This document shows positions 54,901-64,000 of a DNA stretch of 64,000 bases, in pieces (the first letter of the stretch is position 1; each line of letters starts with the position of its first letter). The notes beneath the pieces were generated by a model. The model ran no database searches, had not been told where the DNA came from, and worked only from the letters and a program-made list of their open reading frames with translations. The stretch is from positions 496,001 to 560,000 of the forward strand of contig NZ_JAIWNA010000001.1 in the NCBI RefSeq assembly GCF_020216065.1. The letters are read 5' to 3'. This DNA comes from Nocardia rosealba (GTDB lineage Bacteria; Actinomycetota; Actinomycetes; Mycobacteriales; Mycobacteriaceae). The position numbers were made by a program, and so were the translations under genes.

Positions 54901-56292
54901 TCAATTCGCGGGGGTGCGGGGCAGTAGGTCGGTGAGGGCCTCGTCGAGGGTGGGGTACTGGAAGGTGAAGCCGGTCTTCGGCAGCACCTCCGAAGTGGCG
55001 TGGCGGCCGGTGAGACCGAGTGCCGGATCCGAACGCAGCACCACGGCGCCCACCGACAGGATCGCTTTCGGTGTCGGCGGGGCCGCCGGGCGATGCAGGA
55101 TTCGGCGCAACGTCGCCATGAGTTCGGCATTGCGGACCGGGTTCTCGGTGGCGGCGACCAGGATGCCGTCGGGGATGCTCACCTCGGGATCCAGTCCGAG
55201 GCAGGCCCGCACGATGCGCAGCCAGTCCTCGATGTGGATCCAGCTGAACCATTGGTCGCCGGGGCCGACCCGTCCGCCGAGCCCGGCCTTGGTGAGCTGG
55301 CTCAGGCGTTTGAGCGCCGGGGCGTCCGGGTCGAGCACGATGGATGTGCGCAGGATGGTCCAGTGCGCGGCCTGGGCCGGGTCGAATGCCTGCTCCCACG
55401 GCTCGGCGACGCCGGTCATCTGTGGCAGCCCTTCGGGCACGGGTGTTGTTTCCGTGCAGCGCGTTTCGCCAGCGTCCGACCAGATGGCGGTGGTGCTGGC
55501 CTGCACCCAGTAGTCGACCGGGGTGTCACGGGTGCGGGCGGAGGCGACCAGTGCCGTGGTGGAATCGACGCGGCTGCTGCGCAGTTCGGCGATATTGCGT
55601 TCGGTCGGCCTGCAGTCGACGAGTTTGCCCGCCAGGTTGACGACCGCGACCCGGCCGGGTTCGCGGAGTTCGGCGGCCCAGGCACCGACCGAGCGGCCGT
55701 CCCATTCGGTCTGCCGGAACGGTATTCCGGGGTTGCGGCGCCGGGTGAGCAGGGTGACGCGCTGACCACGGCAGGTGAGGTCGGCGGCGATCTGCACGCC
55801 GAGCGCTCCGGTGCCACCGGCGATCACCACGTTCAGGGCGTCGTCGGCCGGGACGAGGCCGGCGAGCCGGGCCAGGCGCGAGAAGTTCACGCGGGCTCCG
55901 GTTTCGATGAACGGTCCGGCCGCCGCCCGCATCGCCGCTGCGGACACACCGCTGAAGCGCAGTTCCTGAGTGACCTCGGTTCCACCCGCGCGCGGTTCGA
56001 GCCGCCAGGTGAGCACCATGCTTCCGGCGGGCTCGGGCTGCTCGATGGTCAGCTCACGTTCGGGCACAAGAGTTGTCACGGTGAAGGGGGCGCCGAACCG
56101 CTCGTGCACGCGCGCGGACAGTTTCCCGTTGGGCACATAGTCACCGGTCGCACCGACGGCGACAGGCCCGTGCATCCGCACCGCACGCACGCCCGGATTC
56201 CATTCCGGCCACTGCGTGAGATCCCCCAGCACCGCCCACACCGATTCCGGTGGCAGGGCAATGAACTGCGTGTACTTCGTCGTACCAGCCAT
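54901..56292 (-). CDS. SRPBCC domain fused to TIGR01777-type epimerase
   Basis: 463 residues. Residues 1-145 are an SRPBCC/polyketide cyclase-like ligand domain (LPPESVWAVLGDLTQWPEWN). From about 155 there is an extended SDR fold (NVVIAGGTGALGVQIAADL) of the TIGR01777 family, with DYWVQASTTAIWSD and a C-terminal DUF1731 region (LGLTGRHATSEVLPKTGF). The TIGR01777 family is annotated as sugar epimerase-like but the reaction is unknown. Convergent with pcrA. Confidence 0.92.
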   Translation of the reverse strand: MAGTTKYTQFIALPPESVWAVLGDLTQWPEWNPGVRAVRMHGPVAVGATGDYVPNGKLSARVHERFGAPFTVTTLVPERELTIEQPEPAGSMVLTWRLEPRAGGTEVTQELRFSGVSAAAMRAAAGPFIETGARVNFSRLARLAGLVPADDALNVVIAGGTGALGVQIAADLTCRGQRVTLLTRRRNPGIPFRQTEWDGRSVGAWAAELREPGRVAVVNLAGKLVDCRPTERNIAELRSSRVDSTTALVASARTRDTPVDYWVQASTTAIWSDAGETRCTETTPVPEGLPQMTGVAEPWEQAFDPAQAAHWTILRTSIVLDPDAPALKRLSQLTKAGLGGRVGPGDQWFSWIHIEDWLRIVRACLGLDPEVSIPDGILVAATENPVRNAELMATLRRILHRPAAPPTPKAILSVGAVVLRSDPALGLTGRHATSEVLPKTGFTFQYPTLDEALTDLLPRTPAN

Positions 56293-56348
56293 ACGAAAAC
56301 GCTACCCCGCTAACGGGAAAGCGGAACCGTGCTGCTGGTCACCCGTCC

Positions 56349-57416
56349 TCAGTCGCGCTGGGCGCCCAGGCTGATACCACGGGTGGCGAGCCACGGGATG
56401 GGGTCGATCTTGTCGGTGCCGTTCTGCCACACCTCGAAGTGCACGTGCGGGCCGGTGGAGAAGCCGCGGTTGCCCATGGTGGCGATCTGGTCGCCCGCCA
56501 TCACCCGTTCGCCCTGCGAGACCGTCGCGGTGTCGATGTGACCGTAGATGGTGACGGTGCCGTCGTCGTGCAGGATGCGCACCCACATGCCGAAACCGGA
56601 GGCGGGGCCCGCTTCGATGACGGTGCCGTCGGCGACCGCGTAGATCGGGGTGCCGATCGGACCCGCCACGTCGATGCCGAGGTGCTGCACGCCCCAGCGG
56701 GCGCCGAACCCGGAGGTGTAGTTACCGGTGGTGAATTTGGCGAACAGGGGCCGCAGCTTGGCGGACTCCTGGGCGGCCAGGTCTTCGGCGAACTTCTGGC
56801 CCTTGGCGAGGATGTCGTCGAAGTGGCTCATGTCGGCCACGGCGGTGGCGTCGAGTACCTGCGGCGACGAGCCGGTGACGTGGTCGGCGACCTCGGTGGT
56901 GCTCATCGATTGGGCGGCGATCTCGTGGATCTGACCCGCGGCTTCGTAGTCGACACCGGAGTCGGCCTGCTGCGGGGAGGCCATGGCGGCCTGGCCGGCC
57001 GCGACGACCGCGCCCGCGGCGACGGCGATGACGGCGGCGCGGCCCTTCAGCGCGGTGGGCGGTGCGGGCACGCGGTGGGCACCGCCACGCCGCTCGGCGC
57101 GACGCGGTTCGGGTGCCGGGGTCTCGGGTTCGGCGGGCGCCCAGTCTGTTTCGTAGGTGCCGGAGTCGTAGGAGCCCGACTCGTCGGCGGTCCATTCGTC
57201 CTCGGCGGGCGTCCACGCGGCGTTGTCGGACCAGGCGTCGTTCCCGGACCAGGAGTTCTCGGTGTGCCAGGAATCGGTGCTCGGCCAGGCGGGCTGCTGC
57301 GGCTGTGGCGCGGCGGCGCGGGGGCTGCGCGGGTGCGAGGTGAACTCGTCGGCGTACCGGTAACGGCGGCCTGAGCTGTTGCGATCTTCAACTGGGAAGG
57401 TGGAGCGGTGGTTCAT
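56349..57416 (-). CDS. Membrane-anchored M23 family metallopeptidase
   Basis: 355 residues. An N-terminal Trp/Asp/Glu/Pro-rich cytoplasmic region of about 120 residues precedes one membrane segment (RAAVIAVAAGAVVAAGQAAM), then a coiled region and a C-terminal LytM/M23 domain (TSGFGARWGVQHLGIDVAG; HVHFEVW) with zinc-binding His and Asp residues. It probably cleaves peptidoglycan peptides in the periplasm. It corresponds in position to Rv0950c next to sucC. A long leader with tandem 14-base repeats lies upstream. Confidence 0.94.
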   Translation of the reverse strand: MNHRSTFPVEDRNSSGRRYRYADEFTSHPRSPRAAAPQPQQPAWPSTDSWHTENSWSGNDAWSDNAAWTPAEDEWTADESGSYDSGTYETDWAPAEPETPAPEPRRAERRGGAHRVPAPPTALKGRAAVIAVAAGAVVAAGQAAMASPQQADSGVDYEAAGQIHEIAAQSMSTTEVADHVTGSSPQVLDATAVADMSHFDDILAKGQKFAEDLAAQESAKLRPLFAKFTTGNYTSGFGARWGVQHLGIDVAGPIGTPIYAVADGTVIEAGPASGFGMWVRILHDDGTVTIYGHIDTATVSQGERVMAGDQIATMGNRGFSTGPHVHFEVWQNGTDKIDPIPWLATRGISLGAQRD

Positions 57417-57930
57417 CGGCTACGCCTGACGTTCCTCAAGCTTGTCGTCCTCCTCAGTCCTGACCTGCCAGTCGTGACCTGGTTGTCGTGACCTGGTTGT
57501 GACATCGACCGCATTGACGGTAACGAAGCGATTGCAGAGTGGCAAGCGCTGGTCGAGAACCTACACTTGTCTGTGAGATTCGTCACCGTATTGCTGCAGA
57601 ATAACTCACCGATTCGCGACACTTCGGGTGAGGTCGATCGACGACATAACGTAGTAGATGGCGGGGTGTTCCCCCTTTAGGTGTTCCGACCTGCCACGGC
57701 ACCGAAAAACTACTCACCAGTAGCCTTGGCCAGCGGTTTTGGTGACCTCCCCGCACCCGTCGTGACCTGCGCCACTTAGGATGAATGTGGTCGTTTAGCC
57801 CTCCCCGTGACTAGTTAGAGTCCGACCGACCCGCTAGCTGACCCCTCGAGCGACCTGCAACCAGTCGCTACGGCAAGTCGGGCCGCCAACAAAGACGTTG
57901 TCATAGCAACGCAGACGAGACGGTGAGTAC
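57417..57930. other. Long intergenic region between M23 peptidase and sucC
   Basis: 514 bases with no gene seen. Nearest the peptidase start there are three tandem 14-base units (57458-57499), two of them identical (TCGTGACCTGGTTG). The rest is less GC-rich than the coding DNA and must hold both promoters. I looked for a cyclic di-AMP (ydaO) riboswitch, which precedes some actinobacterial cell-wall hydrolase genes, because AGGGGGAACA occurs on the minus strand; the other conserved blocks do not line up convincingly. Confidence 0.55.
57458..57499. repeat. Three tandem 14-base repeats in the M23 peptidase leader
   Basis: 57472-57485 and 57486-57499 are identical (TCGTGACCTGGTTG) and 57458-57471 matches at 9 of 14 positions, including the central TGACCTG. 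They lie 42-83 bases before the peptidase ATG on the minus strand, in the likely 5' leader or promoter. Confidence 0.85.
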
Positions 57931-59097
57931 ATGGATCTCTTCGAATATCAGGCGAAGGAGCTCTTCGTTAAGCACGGAGTGCCTTCGTCCGAGGGTCGTG
58001 TTTGCGACACGGCCGAAGAAGCACGCGCCATTGCCGAGGAAATCGGCAAGCCGGTCATGGTCAAGGCGCAGGTCAAGGTAGGCGGTCGCGGCAAGGCGGG
58101 TGGCGTGAAGTACGCCGCCACCCCGGAAGACGCGTTCACCCACGCGCAGAACATCCTCGGCCTCGACATCAAGGGCCACATCGTCAAGAAGCTCCTGGTC
58201 GCCGAGGCCAAGGACATCGCGGAGGAGTACTACATCTCCTTCCTGCTCGACCGCTCCAACCGCACCTACCTGGCCATGTGTTCGGTCGAGGGCGGCATGG
58301 AGATCGAAGAGGTCGCGGAGAAGACCCCCGAGCGTCTGGCCAAGATCCCCGTCGACGCCGTGAAGGGTGTCGACCTGACCTTCGCCCGCGAGATCGCGGA
58401 GAAGGGCCACCTGCCCGCCGAGGTGCTCGACGCCGCGGCCGTGACCATCCAGAAGCTGTGGGAGGTCTTCACCAAGGAAGACACCACCCTGGTCGAGGTC
58501 AACCCGCTGGTGCGCACCCCGAACGACGAGATCCTCGCCCTCGACGGCAAGGTCACCCTGGACGAGAACGCCGAGTTCCGTCAGCCCGGCCACCTCGAGT
58601 TCGCCGACGTCGACGCGACCGACCCGCTCGAGCTCAAGGCCAAGGAGAACGACCTCAACTACGTCAAGCTCGACGGTGAGGTCGGCATCATCGGCAACGG
58701 CGCCGGTCTCGTCATGTCGACACTGGACGTCGTCGCCTACGCGGGCGAGAACCACGGCGGCGTGAAGCCGGCCAACTTCCTCGACATCGGCGGCGGCGCT
58801 TCGGCTTCCGTGATGGCCGCGGGTCTTGACGTGATCCTCGGTGACGCGCAGGTCAAGAGCGTGTTCGTCAACGTCTTCGGTGGCATCACCGCGTGCGACG
58901 CCGTGGCCAACGGCATCGTCGGCGCGCTGGAGGTGCTCGGTGACGCGGCCACCAAGCCGCTGGTCGTTCGCCTGGACGGCAACAACGTCGAAGAGGGTCG
59001 TCGCATCCTCGCCGAGGCCAACCACCCGCTGGTGACGCTGGCCCAGACCATGGACGAGGGCGCCGACAAGGCTGCCGAACTCGCCGCAGCGAAGTAA
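57931..59097 (+). CDS. sucC: Succinyl-CoA synthetase (ADP-forming) subunit beta
   Basis: 388 residues, the normal length. With SucD it converts succinyl-CoA to succinate with formation of ATP in the TCA cycle. An ATP-grasp domain fills the N-terminal half ([30 protein letters not shown]); the C-terminal CoA-ligase domain has [22 protein letters not shown] and [13 protein letters not shown] at 57931 follows a modest GACGGTGAG site. Codon use is strongly biased, as in highly expressed genes. sucD follows after 12 bases. Confidence 0.98.
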   Translation: MDLFEYQAKELFVKHGVPSSEGRVCDTAEEARAIAEEIGKPVMVKAQVKVGGRGKAGGVKYAATPEDAFTHAQNILGLDIKGHIVKKLLVAEAKDIAEEYYISFLLDRSNRTYLAMCSVEGGMEIEEVAEKTPERLAKIPVDAVKGVDLTFAREIAEKGHLPAEVLDAAAVTIQKLWEVFTKEDTTLVEVNPLVRTPNDEILALDGKVTLDENAEFRQPGHLEFADVDATDPLELKAKENDLNYVKLDGEVGIIGNGAGLVMSTLDVVAYAGENHGGVKPANFLDIGGGASASVMAAGLDVILGDAQVKSVFVNVFGGITACDAVANGIVGALEVLGDAATKPLVVRLDGNNVEEGRRILAEANHPLVTLAQTMDEGADKAAELAAAK

Positions 59098-59109
59098 GGA
59101 ACAGCGAAC

Positions 59110-60027
59110 ATGTCCATCTTCCTGAACAAGGACAACAAGGTCATCGTCCAGGGCATCACCGGCGGCGAGGGCACCAAGCACACCGCGCTGATGCTGAAGG
59201 CGGGCACCAACGTCGTCGGTGGCGTCAACGCCCGCAAGGCCGGTACCACGGTCAAGCACACCGACAAAGACGGCAACGAGATCGAGCTGCCCGTGTTCGC
59301 TTCGGTGGCCGAGGCCATGGAGAAGACCGGCGCCGACACCTCCATCGCGTTCGTGCCCCCGGCCTTCTCGAAGGACGCCATCATCGAGGCCATCGACGCG
59401 GAGATCCCGCTGCTCGTGGTCATCACCGAGGGCATCCCGGTGCAGGACTCCGCCTACGCGTGGGCCTACAACGTCGAAAAGGGCGAGAAGACCCGCATCA
59501 TCGGCCCGAACTGCCCCGGCATCATCACCCCCGGTGAGGCGCTGGTCGGCATCACCCCGAACAACATCACCGGCAAGGGCCCGATCGGCCTGGTGTCGAA
59601 GTCGGGCACGCTGACCTACCAGATGATGTACGAGCTGCGCGATTTCGGTTTCTCCACCGCGATCGGCATCGGCGGCGACCCGGTCATCGGCACCACCCAC
59701 ATCGACGCCATCGAGGCGTTCGAGAAGGACCCCGAGACCAAGATCATCGTGATGATCGGCGAGATCGGTGGCGACGCCGAAGAGCGTGCCGCGGCCTACA
59801 TCAAGGCCAACGTGACCAAGCCGGTCGTCGGCTACGTCGCGGGCTTCACCGCCCCCGAGGGCAAGACCATGGGCCACGCGGGCGCGATCGTGTCCAGTGG
59901 TGGTGGCACCGCGCAGGCCAAGCAGGAAGCGCTCGAGGCAGCGGGTGTGAAGGTCGGCAAGACGCCGTCCGCCACCGCCGCGCTCGCTCGCGAGATCCTG
60001 GAGAAGGCGTCCATCGCCTCTGCGTAA
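59110..60027 (+). CDS. sucD: Succinyl-CoA synthetase subunit alpha
   Basis: 305 residues. The CoA-binding N-terminal Rossmann fold ([12 protein letters not shown]) is followed by the ligase domain; the phosphorylated His is in [15 protein letters not shown] near residue 256. [19 protein letters not shown] is diagnostic. Co-transcribed with sucC (12-base gap, AAGGAA site). A hairpin 16 bases after the stop ends the pair. Confidence 0.98.
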   Translation: MSIFLNKDNKVIVQGITGGEGTKHTALMLKAGTNVVGGVNARKAGTTVKHTDKDGNEIELPVFASVAEAMEKTGADTSIAFVPPAFSKDAIIEAIDAEIPLLVVITEGIPVQDSAYAWAYNVEKGEKTRIIGPNCPGIITPGEALVGITPNNITGKGPIGLVSKSGTLTYQMMYELRDFGFSTAIGIGGDPVIGTTHIDAIEAFEKDPETKIIVMIGEIGGDAEERAAAYIKANVTKPVVGYVAGFTAPEGKTMGHAGAIVSSGGGTAQAKQEALEAAGVKVGKTPSATAALAREILEKASIASA

Positions 60028-60043
60028 TTCCAAATCACACTGT

Positions 60044-60080
60044 CGAAGGCCGCTTTCAGGTTTAGCCTGGGCGGCCTTCG
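60044..60080 (+). terminator. Hairpin after sucD
   Basis: Perfect 10-base arms CGAAGGCCGC / GCGGCCTTCG with a 17-base loop, starting 16 bases after the sucD stop. TCGATTC follows, so no real T tract. Confidence 0.75.
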
Positions 60081-60227
60081 TCGATTCATCCACAGGCGGT
60101 GGTTTATCCACAGCCTGCATCGGTAGGTGATGACCGCGGGCGTGGCGTGCAGTAGCGTCAGGTATCGGATCAGGCACCAGTCAGTTCGACGCGACCGATG
60201 CGCACGACTCGACAAGGAGACGACGAC

Positions 60228-61262
60228 ATGTCCTACCCGACAGGGGGCTCCGGGTACAACGCACCCGCGACACCCGCCGCGCCCACACAGGGCCCGAGCA
60301 CCGGAGCCGCCGCGGCTGCGTCCGTGGACGACGGTGGCGCCAAGGGGCTGCCCTTCATTCTCACCGCCGCGGGCGCCGGACTCGGTGTTGTCACCTTCCT
60401 GCTCGGCTTCGCGCCGTTCATCGGTTTCTCCCTCGGGGCGAAAACCGAGACCAGCAGTATGTTCGATTCCAGTGCGGGCGGTTACGCGGCGCTGATCCTG
60501 GCCGCCGCGATCGTGGCCGGTCTGTCGCTTCTGCCCAAGCTGAACAACCTCCCCGTGGCCGTCGCTCTCGCCGCGGCCGGATTCGTGGGCGTCGTGGTGG
60601 CGCTCATCAGCATCGAGAGCGCGGAACTGCAGTGGGGCGCCTTCGTCGTCTCGGTCTTCGCCTTCATCGTGACCGTTCTGCTCGTGGTCGCGCTGCTGTT
60701 CCAGCTGGGCATCATCAAGCCGCCGGCGCCCAAGCCCGCACAGCCGCAGCAGCCGGGCCAGTACGGCCAGTACGGCCAGCAGGGTTACGGGCAGCAGGGA
60801 TACGGCCAGCCGGGTCAGCAGCAGTCCTTCGGTCAGGGTGGCTACGGCCAGGCCTCGACCGGTGGGCAGTACCCCACGCAGTCGCCCTACGGCCAGCAGA
60901 GTTCGCCGTCGATGCCGCAGGCACAGCAGCCGTCCTACGGTCAGCAGGGTCAGCAGCAGGGTTACGGTCAGCCGCAGCAGCAGTCGCCGTACGGCCAGCA
61001 GTACGGCGCCGCGCCGCAGCAGCAGCCTTACGGTGGGGCCCCGCAGGCGCAGCCGCGTCCCGATGAGAGCGCCACCCAGACCTTCGGCGGCCAGCCGACC
61101 GGTCAGCCGGGTGGTCAGCCGTTCGGTGCGCCCAATTACGGTGGTGCGCAGCAGGGTTCGGCCCCGCAGCCCGGGCAGAGTCAGCCGTTCGGTGGCGAGC
61201 AGAACGCCGACCCGGCGGCCGACGCGACCACCGCGTTCCGTCCCAGCGACGACCAGAAGTAG
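60228..61262 (+). CDS. DUF5336 membrane protein (34 kDa antigen-like)
   Basis: 344 residues. Four hydrophobic segments lie between residues about 40 and 165 ([75 protein letters not shown]). The C-terminal half is a Gln/Gly/Tyr/Pro-rich disordered tail with many YGQQ units. This matches the DUF5336 family, including the mycobacterial 34 kDa antigenic protein Rv0954 in the same position. ATG at 60228 follows AAGGAGA. Function unknown; the tail could mediate self-association at the cell envelope. Confidence 0.93.
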   Translation: MSYPTGGSGYNAPATPAAPTQGPSTGAAAAASVDDGGAKGLPFILTAAGAGLGVVTFLLGFAPFIGFSLGAKTETSSMFDSSAGGYAALILAAAIVAGLSLLPKLNNLPVAVALAAAGFVGVVVALISIESAELQWGAFVVSVFAFIVTVLLVVALLFQLGIIKPPAPKPAQPQQPGQYGQYGQQGYGQQGYGQPGQQQSFGQGGYGQASTGGQYPTQSPYGQQSSPSMPQAQQPSYGQQGQQQGYGQPQQQSPYGQQYGAAPQQQPYGGAPQAQPRPDESATQTFGGQPTGQPGGQPFGAPNYGGAQQGSAPQPGQSQPFGGEQNADPAADATTAFRPSDDQK

Positions 61263-61298
61263 GAAAACCGACGGCTGGTTGTGGCCCCAGGTTTCGAT

Positions 61299-61330
61299 CG
61301 CGAGCCCACAGGTGTGCCTGTGGGCTCGCG
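61299..61330 (+). terminator. Long perfect hairpin after the DUF5336 gene
   Basis: 14-base perfect arms (CGCGAGCCCACAGG / CCTGTGGGCTCGCG) with a TGTG loop, 36 bases after the stop. It is the longest perfect stem among the terminator-like hairpins here, without a T tract. It separates the DUF5336 gene from the PerM-like gene. Confidence 0.75.
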
Positions 61331-61377
61331 GCGCGCCTGACCCGCGCTCGCCGGGGAAGCTGCCACGCTGAATTGTC

Positions 61378-62886
61378 ATGAGCTCCCGTAACGCCCTCGT
61401 GCGCCGGACCTCCGGGTCACGCGGCGGGGAGACTACCGCCGCACCCTCCGGCCCGGAACACGCCTGGTGGTCGCTGCCACCGGACCGGGCGCGGACCCTG
61501 CTGCTCGTCGCCGCCCGGCCGACGATCTGCGCGCTGACGGCCATGATCGTCGTGGTGCTGCTGGTGATGCTCACTTCGGGCACCGAGCTCACCAGTGCGC
61601 CGGGCGCGGTCGCGGCGACTTGGCTTGCGGCCCATCAGATTCCGCTCACCGTCGGCCGGACCTCCCTCGGTCTGCTGCCGCTGGTGCCGACCGTCGTGCT
61701 GGTGTGGCTGTCCGCCCGCGAATGCGCACGGGCCGTGCCGGACCGGCCGACGCCGGTCGACCTGGGCTGGCTCACCGCCGCCGTACTCGCCGGGCCGCTC
61801 GTCATGACTTCGGTGTGCCTGGCCGTTGTCGGCGATGCTGCGGGCGTCACGCCACTCGAACCGCCCGGTGTCGTCACCGCTTTCGGCTGGGTGCTGGTGC
61901 TGTACCTGGTCGCGGCTGCCGCCGGGATCTGCGCCCGCGCGTGGGATTCGCTGTGTGCGCTCCTCCCCGTTGATATCCCGGAGTGGGCGGTACTCGGTGC
62001 GCGCGCCGCCCGCCGCACCGTGCTGCGCATGCTCGGCTGCGCGGCGCTGGCGACCGTGATCTCGTTCTGCACGCACCTGTCCCGCGTCGGCGAGACGTAT
62101 CAGCAGGCACACGATGTGACCGATGTGCTCGGCATGACCCTGCTCTCGCTGCTCTACCTGCCGAACGTGATCGTCGGCGCCGCCGGGATGCTCAGCGGCG
62201 CCGCGGTGCAGTTCGGGGTCGGGTCGGTGGGGTTGTTCGGTGTGAGCGCCGGGCAGGTGCCGCCGGTGCCCGCGTTGATCCCGCTGCCCACCGGTCCCGC
62301 CGCCGCGTGGTGGCCGGTGCTGCTGCTCGTGCCGCTGGCCGTCGGCGTGCTCGGCGGTGTGGAACTCGGCCGTACGAGCGATGATCGCCCCGGTGCGCCG
62401 TGGGCGACGCTCACCTGTGCCGGCCTGTCGACCCTCACCTTCCTGATCCTGTCGATCCTGAGCAGCGGTCAGCTCGGGGCCGTCGGTTGGGTGGGGCCCG
62501 ATCTGTTGATGCTGGTCGTGCTGATGGTCACCTGGTTCGGTTTCGGCGGCTTCGTCGGCATGGTCTTCGCCCGCCGCTTCCTCGCACCGGCCGTCGAATA
62601 CGACGACTACTCCTACGACGAGGACGACTACTACTACGAGGACGACGAAGGCGAGCACGACGAAGGCGACGACTACGCCGACGATCACGACTACGCCGAC
62701 GACGACCACGAATACCCCGCCGACCCGGCCGTGGAAGTCGACGCCGAACTCGTCGAGGACATCGACGACGAACCCGAGGTGAGCATCGCCGCCCCCGGCT
62801 CGACGACCCCACCGACCGACGACATCGTCGACGCCGAGGTGGTGGAGCCGGACCTGCCGGAGGGTGACGGGGACACCGGTCGTTAA
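61378..62886 (+). CDS. DUF6350 multi-pass membrane protein (PerM-like)
   Basis: 502 residues with about eight or nine hydrophobic segments between residues 40 and 400, and a C-terminal tail of about 95 residues extremely rich in Asp, Glu and Tyr (DDYSYDEDDYYYEDDEGE). It matches the position and layout of mycobacterial PerM (Rv0955), a membrane protein needed for normal cell division under stress. The acidic tail is probably cytoplasmic. Start ATG at 61378 has no strong ribosome site. It precedes purN by 56 bases. Confidence 0.9.
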   Translation: MSSRNALVRRTSGSRGGETTAAPSGPEHAWWSLPPDRARTLLLVAARPTICALTAMIVVVLLVMLTSGTELTSAPGAVAATWLAAHQIPLTVGRTSLGLLPLVPTVVLVWLSARECARAVPDRPTPVDLGWLTAAVLAGPLVMTSVCLAVVGDAAGVTPLEPPGVVTAFGWVLVLYLVAAAAGICARAWDSLCALLPVDIPEWAVLGARAARRTVLRMLGCAALATVISFCTHLSRVGETYQQAHDVTDVLGMTLLSLLYLPNVIVGAAGMLSGAAVQFGVGSVGLFGVSAGQVPPVPALIPLPTGPAAAWWPVLLLVPLAVGVLGGVELGRTSDDRPGAPWATLTCAGLSTLTFLILSILSSGQLGAVGWVGPDLLMLVVLMVTWFGFGGFVGMVFARRFLAPAVEYDDYSYDEDDYYYEDDEGEHDEGDDYADDHDYADDDHEYPADPAVEVDAELVEDIDDEPEVSIAAPGSTTPPTDDIVDAEVVEPDLPEGDGDTGR

Positions 62887-62942
62887 GCTCGACCCGGCGC
62901 ATTGTCGATCGCCGCCACCCGACCACACGCAGGAGTAGAGCG

Positions 62943-63599
62943 CTGACGTCCTCGTTTGCCCAGTGGAAGCCCGCCCGGACCCCGGCCACCGTCGTCGTCC
63001 TCGCCTCGGGCACCGGCTCGCTGCTCAACGCACTGCTGGCCGCCGCCCGCGAACCCGGTTACCCGGCGAAGATCGTCGCCGTCGGTGTCGACCGGGTGTG
63101 CCAGGCCACCGAACACGCCGAGGCCGCGGGCGTCGACCACTTCCGGGTCGCGGTCAAGGATTTCGGCGACCGGGCCGCCTGGGACCGCGCGCTCGCCGAC
63201 GCGGTCGCGGCCTACGAACCCGACCTGGTCGTCTCGGCCGGCTTCATGAAGATCGTCGGCCCCGCGTTCCTGGAACGCTTCGGTGGCCGATTCATCAATA
63301 CCCATCCCGCGCTGCTGCCGTCGTTCCCCGGCGCGCACGGTGTGCGTGACGCGCTGGCTTACGGCGCCAAGGTCACCGGCTGCACGGTGCACCTGGTCGA
63401 CGGCGGGGTCGACACGGGCCCGATCCTCGCGCAGGAGGCGGTCGACGTGCTGCCCGGCGACGACGAGGCCGCGCTGCACGAGCGCATCAAGGTTGTCGAG
63501 CGACGGTTGCTGGCGCAGGTCATCGCCGCCGTCGCGACGCGAGGCATTGTCTCCGACGGACGAAAGGCAGAGATACCAGATGAGCGAGCACACCGGTGA
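62943..63599 (+). CDS. purN: Phosphoribosylglycinamide formyltransferase
   Basis: 218 residues. It transfers a formyl group from 10-formyltetrahydrofolate to GAR in purine synthesis. Visible motifs are [16 protein letters not shown] near the N-terminus, [11 protein letters not shown], and [17 protein letters not shown] with the catalytic Asn and His, plus [15 protein letters not shown]. No ATG, GTG or TTG lies in frame at the correct N-terminus; instead CTG at 62943 has AGGAG exactly 7 bases upstream, and homologues begin about here. A GTG at 63096 would remove the conserved substrate-binding loop. It overlaps purH by GTGA. Confidence 0.93.
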   Translation: MTSSFAQWKPARTPATVVVLASGTGSLLNALLAAAREPGYPAKIVAVGVDRVCQATEHAEAAGVDHFRVAVKDFGDRAAWDRALADAVAAYEPDLVVSAGFMKIVGPAFLERFGGRFINTHPALLPSFPGAHGVRDALAYGAKVTGCTVHLVDGGVDTGPILAQEAVDVLPGDDEAALHERIKVVERRLLAQVIAAVATRGIVSDGRKAEIPDERAHR

Positions 63600-64000
63600 G
63601 TGAACGTAAGGCGATCCGCAGGGCGCTGGTGAGCGTCTACGACAAGACCGGGCTCGTCGAGCTGGCCACCGGACTGCACGCCGCGGGCGTGGAGCTGGTG
63701 TCGACCGGTTCGACCGCGGGCAAGATCGCCGAGGCGGGCATTCCGGTCACCCGGGTCGAGGACCTGACCGGTTTCCCGGAGACCCTCGACGGCCGCGTGA
63801 AGACGCTGCACCCGCGCGTGCACGCCGGCATCCTGGCCGACACCCGCCGCGCCGAGCACCTCGACCAGCTCGTCGAGCTCGGTGTCGAGGCGTTCGAGCT
63901 GGTGGTGGTCAACCTCTACCCGTTCACCCAGACCGTGGCCAGCGGCGCCGGTGTGGACGAGTGCGTGGAGCAGATCGACATCGGCGGTCCGTCGATGGTG
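63596..64000 (+). CDS. purH: Bifunctional AICAR formyltransferase/IMP cyclohydrolase, 3'-truncated by the window
   Basis: The first 135 residues are visible, from GTG at 63596 overlapping the purN stop. [49 protein letters not shown] and NLYPF belong to the MGS-like IMP cyclohydrolase domain that begins PurH. The transformylase domain is outside the window. PurH carries out the last two steps of IMP synthesis, so purN-purH is a purine operon. An out-of-frame ATG at 63580 opens a seven-codon frame that ends inside the purH start region. Confidence 0.97.
   Translation, partial: MSERKAIRRALVSVYDKTGLVELATGLHAAGVELVSTGSTAGKIAEAGIPVTRVEDLTGFPETLDGRVKTLHPRVHAGILADTRRAEHLDQLVELGVEAFELVVVNLYPFTQTVASGAGVDECVEQIDIGGPSMV

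Noticed and set aside
57417..57720. Cyclic di-AMP (ydaO) riboswitch before the M23 peptidase gene
   Set aside because: One block resembling GGGGGAAC is present, but the remaining conserved segments and their order do not fit; a covariance search would decide.
57901..60177. 758-codon minus-strand frame opposite sucC-sucD
   Set aside because: Shadow of strongly biased codons in sucC and sucD; no plausible start or motif.

Overview
The window is high-GC actinobacterial DNA with many GTG starts and several starts that look leaderless. The right-hand third (pgi, chorismate mutase, pcrA/uvrD1, M23 peptidase, sucC, sucD, DUF5336 protein, PerM-like protein, purN, purH) follows the order of the Mycobacterium tuberculosis Rv0946c-Rv0957 neighbourhood as I remember it. 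With the large NRPS, the encapsulin/DyP pair and the Rhs toxin, this suggests a Nocardia-like member of the Mycobacteriales. The genus is an inference.

Layout. 1-11131: 3' part of a giant NRPS gene (A*-PCP | C-A-PCP | C-A-PCP-E | C-degenerate A), closed by a hairpin. 11270-15614: accessory genes (Uma2 nuclease-like protein, a TetR/alcohol dehydrogenase pair with two matching operators, SGNH hydrolase, MarR regulator). 15615-23085: a minus-strand, translationally coupled operon encoding an SseB-like protein, a WXG100-like protein, a 1831-residue Rhs protein with an N-terminal type VII secretion-type region and a C-terminal ADP-ribosyltransferase-like toxin, and a probable zinc-ribbon immunity protein. 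The toxin tip and immunity gene have lower GC than the surroundings. 23477-28778: a minus-strand operon of the urea/guanidine carboxylase type (APC permease, two DUF1989 proteins, a carboxyltransferase lacking biotin carboxylase and biotinyl domains), divergent from a TetR regulator with two clear palindromes between them. 29691-34437: haloperoxidase-like hydrolase, GlxA-type regulator, membrane protein, and an encapsulin with a DyP peroxidase that carries a cargo-loading tail. 34545-41404: thyA-folA, cobF, an Fpg/Nei glycosylase, a flavin disulfide-type oxidoreductase, and a MocR regulator divergent from a PNPOx-like protein. 41549-48120: TetR regulators, crotonase, a condensation-fold acyltransferase-like protein, an AidB-like acyl-CoA dehydrogenase, a P-loop kinase and a potassium channel. 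48089-64000: the conserved core block listed above plus a semialdehyde dehydrogenase.

How genes work together. Three sets look like functional modules: the secreted polymorphic toxin operon; the guanidine/urea nitrogen operon with its TetR regulator; and the encapsulin nanocompartment with peroxidase cargo. Many genes overlap by 1-4 bases (TGATG, TAATG, ATGA, GTGA), so translational coupling is common. No tRNA, rRNA, CRISPR array or insertion sequence was recognised.
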